Source: Hofstenia miamia
Lineage: Eukaryota > Xenacoelomorpha > Acoela
NCBI GenBank assembly: GCA_004352715.1
Contig: SCFE01000004.1
Location: 4,791,073 to 4,855,072, forward strand
Length of the DNA: 64,000 nucleotides
Direction of reading: 5' to 3'
Below are positions 56,876-64,000 of the stretch, piece by piece. A program made the position numbers and the translations under genes. The notes below the pieces were generated by a model. That model worked only from the letters and a program-made list of their open reading frames with translations. It was not told the origin of the DNA and made no database searches. The number at the start of each line of letters is the position of its first letter. The stretch's first letter is position 1.

Positions 56876-58148
56876 TACTGGAAATATTTATTCGACCAAC
56901 TAGCTATTTTCAATAAATAATGAACATTTATTGGATAGCATGTGCTTAAGATTATAATTAAGAGTTACTTTGATTGAGAAAGGAAAATCTGCATGTCTAA
57001 TACCATAAAATATGCAGAATAGCCATTGGCTATTAATTTTTAATCGAAATTAGTAAACTTGTAATGGAAAATTGTATTCAGCTACATGAAAAAATTTTTT
57101 TAAATAAGCAAGTCCGAAAAAAGCACTTAGAAACATAAGGGTCTCTCTTTGAGTGAACAACAGCTTCAAGGCGATCAGGGATTGAAGCAAAACTTATTTC
57201 AATAAAGCTGTTGGGAATTGCATAAAATTCTTTTTTTATTGAGCTCTACAGCTCGTTTTCAGTGTGAAGAATATACTGGCTAATTGATATTTGACCTCTT
57301 TCCACATATTTTCAAAATGCTAGTCAGATTCATCAGACCAGTCAGCAAGGATAGCAACCTCATTATTGTGGAAGAAGTATTTCATTTCTTTTAGGTATGA
57401 CATGGAACACTATAATGCTGATATATTGAATCACTTGTAAAGAGTGCAAGAGTCCGAGCGTATTAAGAACTTCAGAGATTACTAGTGATATGAAAAATCT
57501 TGTGAAATCCACACTTCCATATTGCGCTCATGCCATTACAGATTTCTCACTATACTTCATTGTCCCCCGAGTAAATTGAGTAAAGAATCTGAACTTCTGC
57601 CCTGTTGGGATCTTTATCAACATTCGTTTTGATGAGTACAGCTCAAATCTTGACTCATCTGAAAATATAACATTAAAACAATGTTCAGATAAATTGTCTC
57701 ACATTAAATTGGCCCATCTCAGCCAGCATAATCTTTGCTTTGAGGCTAAGAATTGCTTTCAGGTGACACAAAGTTCCCAATTAAGTTCTCCTTGACCATG
57801 TTTCGCACAGTTCTCGCTGTCACAATGTGACCATCAGCCAATTCCTTGCAAAATTGCTCTGAAGTTTTCCAGGGATTTCAATTAGAAAGGCACACAAGAA
57901 CTGATTGGGAGTTCTTGGAGGTCTTCCGGACTTTGGCTTAGGGCAATGATGTTTTCAGAAGTGCGAGAATGCACTGGCGGCTGACTGATTTGATCATGGG
58001 TCACACAGTGCGTTTTTGAGCTTCAGCAGTTTGCATTTTATAAAAATCAAGTGAAAATATATTTAAATTGACAAGTGATTGAAAGCAAAAAGAAGTTGGG
58101 TATTACAAACTTTGGGTTTGAGGCATCAAAACTTGTGATGGACCACTG
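56873..58148 (-). mobile_element. Tc1-like transposon, decayed
   Basis: A 1,276-bp element flanked by TA on both sides (56,871-56,872; 58,149-58,150). Ends begin CAGT on both strands, but the rest of the inverted repeats is eroded (CAGTACTGG against CAGTGGTCC). Length and the single minus-strand transposase are as expected for the family. Confidence 0.82.
57110..58050 (-). pseudogene. Tc1-like transposase pseudogene
   Basis: On the minus strand, a DNA-binding/linker portion near 57,720-57,860 (KQRLCWLRWANL) leads to VIFSDESRFELYSSK at about 57,680-57,630, containing the catalytic Asp of the Tc1 FSDES box. Near 57,385-57,290 NNEVAILADW and FENMWKEVK correspond to the usual WP.QSPDLNPIE.LW segment, with the expected SPDLNPIE replaced by a stop-containing stretch. 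Many stops and shifts show it is inactive. Confidence 0.82.
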
Positions 58149-58150
58149 TA

Positions 58151-58500
58151 TGCACATCCTGTCGATAATACCACTTGCTGCTGTTCTTCGCATAAGGTTT
58201 ACTCAAGGGCTATTAACTGTACACTCACGCATAATCATAGTAGTAAATATATAGACGGAATGCACATATTTTGTATTCAGTTTTAATTATGTTCATAATA
58301 AAAGCATATAATAAGAATTATAATAATAATCTATGCATAGTGAAATTGAAAACCTAAATTAAAATATAGAATAACATGAGAAATTGATGCATAAACATTA
58401 AACATTTAAAAAATTTAAATATTGTTCAACACATTGCTTATATAAATGTATATAGTATTCATAACACAGCTCATTTATTCAATGCTTCAACACCACCTCT
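58151..58500. other. AT-rich intergenic sequence
   Basis: Nothing recognised. Confidence 0.5.
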
Positions 58501-58506
58501 GTTCAT

Positions 58507-58720
58507 CTATATATATATATATNNNNNNNNNNNNNNNNNNNNNNNNNNNNNNNNNNNNNNNNNNNNNNNNNNNNNNNNNNNNNNNNNNNNNNNNNNNNNN
58601 NNNNNNNNNNNNNNNNNNNNNNNNNNNNNNNNNNNNNNNNNNNNNNNNNNNNNNNNNNNNNNNNNNNNNNNNNNNNNNNNNNNNNNNNNNNNNNNNNNNN
58701 NNNNNNNNNNNNNNNNNNNN

Positions 58721-58780
<60 letters not shown>
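58507..58780. other. AT microsatellite with 198-N gap
   Basis: (AT)n at 58,507-58,522, Ns 58,523-58,720, (TA)n with one CA interruption 58,721-58,780. Confidence 0.95.
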
Positions 58781-58784
<4 letters not shown>

Positions 58785-59695
58785 ACATATAGCTACAAAA
58801 TATTGCACTTTCTATTGAAATTGTTCATATAATTCGAATTTGTTTTAGCCCATTACATAACATCCAGTTGGACAAACATGTTTCCTACATAACGACCTTA
58901 CTTACTGCTGCACTAGCATGAGAAAAATTACATAAAAACTACGTATGTAATGGTATTCGTAGAAGTTTTTAATGGCAATATTTCTGAAAACGCTGAGTAG
59001 ATGCAATTAAGGTTTTAATGAAGGTATCCTAATTCAGATGGTATACGGTTAAAACAGTTAAATTACCATGATATTAACTTCATAATTTTAATTTAATTTT
59101 AGAGTACAACTGTGAGATATATGAATAAGTCGAACTTTTTACGATTGTTTCATACCTGTTTTGAAAAATATCCAAAAATGTGGTAAATATCTTTAAATAC
59201 ATTGCTAAACATAAATATATTAACTTTTCAGCATTATAGACTAGCATCGTGCAAATTCTTAAGTGAAATAAGCTTTCAATAAATTTATATCTTGCTCTTA
59301 CAAAAATTGCTCAAATATTTACAAGTCTATCTAAATCAGACTTACAAAATGTTTCATAAATGCAGCAATCATGAAAAAAATTTGTTGCATACAAAATGAC
59401 TTCTGCTCAGAGATGAAAGTGGTACCCTCAATTGGTGACCATGACCGGTACGGTTCCGGTCACCCCCTGACGAGTGACTGGTGTTGACCAGTGAATTGTT
59501 TGCTTAATAAATATTCACTTATTGTCGATTTCGCTTTTTTAAGTTTCACTTATCACCGTTTGAGTTTCTGTGTTTTCGCTTATAGCTCTTATGAAATTTG
59601 TCTTTCTTATCTGTACTTTCACTTAGAATAGAATAGAACAGAAGAACATCTATATATATATACATATGCCTACTTTGCAAGAAACAGCAATAGAA
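58781..59695. other. AT-rich intergenic sequence with a GC-richer insert
   Basis: No gene recognised. 59,434-59,493 is unusually GC-rich and contains repeated GGTGACC/GGTCACC/TTGACC words. A short (TA)n lies at 59,651-59,662. Confidence 0.5.
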
Positions 59696-59703
59696 ATACT
59701 GAT

Positions 59704-59827
59704 CAGTGGCGTAGGATTCCTAAATTAAAACAAGATTGCCCCCTCAAAGAAAATAGTAAGTAGCTAATTGGAATATTGCTCTACAATTTTCTTAGGCCCT
59801 AAATTACATATATGGGCTACGCCTCTG
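59704..59827 (+). mobile_element. hAT MITE, 124 bp, perfect 8-bp target duplication
   Basis: Termini CAGTGGCGTAG and (complement) CAGAGGCGTAG, 10 of 11 identical. ATACTGAT is present at 59,696-59,703 and 59,828-59,835. The CAGwGGCG ends and 8-bp duplication are diagnostic of hAT-type transposition. It is far too short to encode anything and would depend on a transposase elsewhere. Confidence 0.92.
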
Positions 59828-59835
59828 ATACTGAT

Positions 59836-61329
59836 GTACTCTCAAAATATTGTCAGAAACATATAGTTGCACAATTTAAAAAGCCAAAACACAAACTTAG
59901 ATTACATTGATTAATTAATTGATCATTAACTTTTTAATCTACTGTGTGGGGTCATGAGTAAGTCCTTCTCTTTGATGATCCCGTTGATCAGCATTATCTT
60001 ATCTAATAGATTCGATTCATATTCAATTTACTAATTAATTTTGTGATAACTGAGATAAAAAATTCCTTAAAACTAGCAAAATACAACGAACAAAAATAAT
60101 TTTTCCTACCATTTATACCTATTTACAAAAGTACGTTGCATTATGAAATTTGCACTTTCATCTTAAATGTCATTAATAAATAAACAACATAATTAAGGAC
60201 CTGGCTTTAGCGCATTCTTCACTTAATTTCATTGGTAACAGCCGTTTCATAAAGGTTTATATGATTTCCAATATTACTTCTTGTGGATTTCAACGTGCAA
60301 ATTGGGTTAAATGTTTACATAATGCACGCACTTGTTTATGAATGAGCAAATAGCTGTTTGAAACACTTTGTATTGGGAAATGCATATGATTATGGTTATT
60401 TAATAACCAAATATTTTGTTTGAATATTCTCTTGAAATACGTTTTATAAAGTTGATACTCCATATTATTTGTTATTAATTAGGTCTGTGGTTAGTTGAAA
60501 AAGTAAATTGTTTTAGATTAACTTGAATAAGTCAAGGCATCCTTGCCACCATTTTTCATTTTAGCATTCTGTTGAATGAATGCAATATAAATGGTATTCA
60601 ATTTCTTTGGAAGTCCTGTTCCAAAAGCTGATTTGATAACATAATTATGAAGTAAAATTTATTTACAGAATGCAACATGCAAATTGGGTTAAATTTTTAC
60701 ATAATTTTCTAGCAGCACTTGTTTATGAATAGTCAATGAATTATTCAATTTTCTTTGGTGTGGTCTATGCCATCAAAATATTTTAGTCACCTACATTTGA
60801 TATGTTTTTCTTGCAATTCCATTTAGTAATACTAATAGATTCTATGTATATGCAATGAAATTTGCGCAGACACCTATTTTTGACAATTAGTCAAAATATT
60901 GGCCTAATAGGCAAAATAATACAAAATGGCAATTTTGACTATAGTCAATAGACTAATCTTGTGGCACCCCTTAAATAATTTATTAAAGTATTACTATTTT
61001 GTATATTGATTAATTTGTAGCATGAAATATTAAAAAATGTTCAACACCACACATTAATTGCCTGCAATGGATTTCTAAAATTATTGTAAGTTATCATATC
61101 AACATTTATCTCATATTTTTCTACCTTCTTTCTGTATTTTTTTTTCATTCCCGAAATGTTTTTATCACTCTTAGTGGTAATCATTTTTCAGCATGTTATG
61201 AGTGCATCCAATTCTATAACTTCACCAATGTTTGTTTAATTTGGAATATGGAAAAAGCAACGATATTGCAACATAGTCATAAATAAAAATATATAAAATA
61301 GTTCAAAACTCATATTAACTGAAACATTG
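59836..61329. other. AT-rich intergenic sequence with one spaced direct repeat
   Basis: No gene recognised. A block of about 60 bp, GCAAATTGGGTTAAATxTTTACATAAT...ACTTGTTTATGAATxxxCAA, occurs at 60,296-60,351 and 60,679-60,737. Confidence 0.5.
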
Positions 61330-61860
61330 TGGATTGGATGAAAAAATTCTTTTTGGAAGAATTCAAAATGTTGTCTTTGAGTGTATGAAATCTATATCTT
61401 ACAGCATCTTCAGGCGTTCCTCAGGGTTCCTCCTGAGACATGTAATATTCTTGTTCTTTTTAAATGACACATATTGGACTCTCTCTGAAATTTAAATAAG
61501 GCTTTTTGCAGATGATATGATGGCTTATATGGAGATTATAAAGGCAAAATGGATAAACACAATTTTCTGGAGGATAGTTATAGATTGACAGAAAAGGCAA
61601 TTAAGAATTAAATGCTATATAATATAAAAAAAATGCCACTTAACATTATTTATGACTGTGATACTACCAATTACACTTTATGCAATACACAAATAAAATG
61701 GAAAAAATACTTTTAAATACATGTGTGTTATCATAAGCAATAATTTTAAATTTGATCTACATTTTAATAAAATATAATCAAACTTGTGCCAACAATTAGA
61801 AATTATAAATAATTTATTATTCAAAATTGCCCCCAGATATAAACTAACCTTGTAAAACAT
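61330..61860 (+). pseudogene. Non-LTR retrotransposon (LINE) reverse transcriptase remnant
   Basis: SGVPQGS at 61,410-61,430 is the LINE RT motif before the palm. FLFFLNDTYW follows in another frame, as in LYINDI. LFADDMMAY at 61,502-61,530 holds the FADD catalytic box intact. A stretch around 61,630-61,700 parallels the KC...thumb region, and VIISNNFKFDLHFNKI at 61,727-61,774 matches the usual YLGV.I...L.W..HI.KI segment. Several stops and shifts are present. Jockey, CR1 and related clades cannot be separated from so little. Confidence 0.82.
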
Positions 61861-63590
61861 CTGAGATCTATGTGAGCGAAGTGGACAGCAAGCAAAAAAT
61901 ATTGATCACTTAATATATGATGCCTTGGCTATTAATTGTCAAGCAATCTGTAGAAGTATAGTGTCAGAAATTTTAAAAATCCGCCAAAACGTATTACACA
62001 CTCTTGTATAAAGTAAAGATAAAATTAATTAATGAACTTTAAAGCTCTTTAAATTACGTACAAAGTGCCAATCAAATTCTTTAACAAACTTTGGTAATAG
62101 ATGAAAACAGATTTTGCTTAAATGTTTTGGTTATTAAATTTTACAATTTTGCCATATGTTTTACCTCAACGTTTTGAATGTTGTACCAATAAGTGTCAAG
62201 CTTGTAAAACGTTTACACATGTCTGTTTGTACTCAGAAGTGCAGCTCAGCAACCTCTCAAAATATGAAGTCGAGATCATCTGTGTTAAGTAATTATAACA
62301 TTTTTGTGCCAACAGGTGATGAAGTTAAAATCCTTGTAAATCAAGATATATTGGAATAATCAGCTTTGAGCATCCCATCCTCTTATAGTGTTAAAGTTGT
62401 TACTTATAAATTATATATGTTTGTTTAAATTTCATTTGTACTTAAAAGAGGATAATTCATCATTGTTGAATATCATATTTGGTGGCTATATTCTTAGCAG
62501 TTTCATTGACTTCAACTTTAATTGAATGCAAAAATTAATATTTGTTAAAGTATGCATTTAAATCATTAGAGAAATATCAATTCCTATCAAATTTCGTGTC
62601 TCACTTTGTATTTGTAAGATGCTTCACCAACAAGATTTGAAAATAAGTTGAAAAGGCCTTGCATATATTCTACAACTCATGAAATTCTATGTGAAGTGTA
62701 TTATCATTGTACCATTTTGAAACGTATTGAATACAATGACTAATGTGTTTTTTCATGTCTTAATTTATCAAAAAATTTTATTTATGATTAAAATTGAATC
62801 TTACTTCTAATATTATAGGCTTAATCAACAAAAAAAACAGTGTTAATTTTTTCTTTAATTGGATTATTTTATCAAATTAATGTCTGTATTCCACATGATA
62901 ATTTTGACTCAAATGTTTTCAATGGAATGTTTAAGTAACATAAATATAGAAAATTCTTATGGCAATCACGTCTAATAATTTTTTTATAATTATATAAAAG
63001 TTCATTGTTATATTTTATGTTTCATTCTTCATAGTTTCCCTGATGTTTAAAAATTATTTTCAATAATATTCACATATTTCTATACATATAATTGTAATTG
63101 TAGTTATAATGAAATTCATTTACTGCAGATAAGACTTTCTGTTTCTTCTTAGCAATAAGGTTATAAATTGAAATTTTGAATTTTAGATTTCCTTTTTTTA
63201 CAAAGTATAACTAAGATATGTAATGTTTAATTGCATCCTATCCACTATTTTAAATTTAGTAAATTTTCTAAAAATGTTGTCATACTATTTAATTTTATCC
63301 ATACTTCAATATGACAAGTCAAGTAAAAGTATGCGTGTATAGATAATATTGATTTGAATTCTGATCACAATTAATGAGACCCTCCAAGATCTATATCAAT
63401 TCAAAATTCTTAATTCATCAAGTAATGGCTATTATTTTTGGTTGGTTCAAATTCAGAAATTGAAATGTTTTTAAAATTCGTTTTTAAATGTGCTGAATTG
63501 ATTAGCATTGAATGTATGTGCTTATATATTAAAATATGATTATATAATTCATCCTTTTCATATAAAAAATGTGAGCTTAATGAGCGTATT
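61861..63590. other. AT-rich intergenic sequence
   Basis: The first 150 bp may continue the LINE remnant but motifs are lost. A short frame at 62,156-62,359 has no recognised feature. Nothing else supported. Confidence 0.5.
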
Positions 63591-63591
63591 T

Positions 63592-63798
63592 GCTAATTGC
63601 ATGCATAGTGCCAGTTGGCCAACTTTTGAAACTGTGAGTGGCCAAGTCGACTTAAGAAGGATTAACTGAAACTGCTGGTTGAAATGTATTAGCTAATTCA
63701 AATTCGAGTAGCTGGTAGGCCAACTGTATTTATTAATATACACTTGTACAAATAGTGCCTGTGGATTTCATTTGCTAATTCAACACTAGTGGCCAACC
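63592..63798 (+). repeat. Three diverged GCTAATT...GGCCAAC repeats
   Basis: GCTAATT followed within 17-26 bp by GGCCAAC occurs at 63,592, 63,691 and 63,772 with a period of about 80-100 bp. This is an old, poorly conserved tandem array. Confidence 0.45.
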
Positions 63799-63821
63799 AA
63801 TAATGTATACCATTTTCCGTC

Positions 63822-63905
63822 CAATAATGACATTTTTGCAATCAATAATGACATTTTTGTAATCAATAGTGACATTTTTGCAATCAATAGTGACATTTTT
63901 GCAAT
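63822..63905 (+). repeat. 21-bp tandem repeat, four copies
   Basis: Four copies of CAATA(A/G)TGACATTTTTG(C/T)AAT, differing at only one or two positions. No coding role is evident. Confidence 0.93.
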
Positions 63906-64000
63906 ATCTATATATTGTTTGCATTTGTAAAACTTTGAACCATTGTACAATGTTTACATGTCTTTAATGCCAATGTACCCATGAATTACTATTTATGCTA

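Noticed and set aside
61678-61860. 60-residue minus-strand protein
   Set aside because: It is antisense to the LINE RT remnant, which has motif support on the plus strand.
63822-63905. CRISPR-like array from the 21-bp repeats
   Set aside because: The copies are directly adjacent with no spacers and the genome is animal.

Overview
The window looks like non-coding genome from an AT-rich invertebrate animal; the species cannot be named from the sequence. The evidence is that no intact host gene is visible, (AT)n microsatellites are common (several are assembly gaps), and almost all recognisable protein similarity is to decayed mobile elements: Ty3/gypsy LTR retrotransposons, mariner and Tc1-like transposons, hAT-like elements, MITE-like inverted repeats and one non-LTR retrotransposon reverse transcriptase. 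I recognise no rRNA, tRNA gene, CRISPR array or bacterial-style operon.

Layout. 1-10,500 is minus-strand gypsy sequence: one element (LTR pieces 543-841 and 5,858-6,957; integrase, RNase H, RT, protease and gag read right to left), abutting an older gypsy copy (6,958-10,200) whose gag is split by a nested LTR (7,969-9,107). 10,500-18,168 is AT-rich repeat sequence with a transposon-like block bounded by AT microsatellites (11,974-13,413), a truncated LTR (14,021-14,477) and a block nearly identical to 31,948-33,035. 18,169-31,775 is a plus-strand gypsy composite: LTR, primer-binding site, gag, protease, RT, RNase H, integrase and a third, post-pol ORF, followed by an LTR fragment, a duplicated piece of that ORF, a second gag fused by deletion to an integrase tail, another copy of the third ORF, and a final LTR. 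33,036-34,800 is a minus-strand integrase remnant of a more diverged gypsy.

34,800-64,000 is mostly unique-looking AT-rich DNA with discrete insertions: a deleted solo LTR (34,896-35,297), nested hAT-like elements (36,570-40,968 holding 36,920-38,760), an element with 208-bp inverted arms (42,546-44,061), a mariner deletion derivative with perfect 27-bp TIRs (45,606-46,176), a solo LTR with 4-bp target duplication (50,713-51,818), a small inverted-repeat element (53,643-53,907), a Tc1-like element (56,873-58,148), a 124-bp hAT MITE with a perfect 8-bp target duplication (59,704-59,827) and a LINE RT remnant (61,330-61,860).

All coding regions are pseudogenes with stops and frameshifts, so the genes do not form a working pathway. 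The most interesting biology is the large third ORF in the env position of the gypsy family and promoter-like motifs in its LTR. The most important technical point is that several apparent rearrangements are probably assembly artefacts, including a near-exact Tn5/Nextera mosaic end at 842-860 and an unmerged contig overlap at 50,239-50,885.
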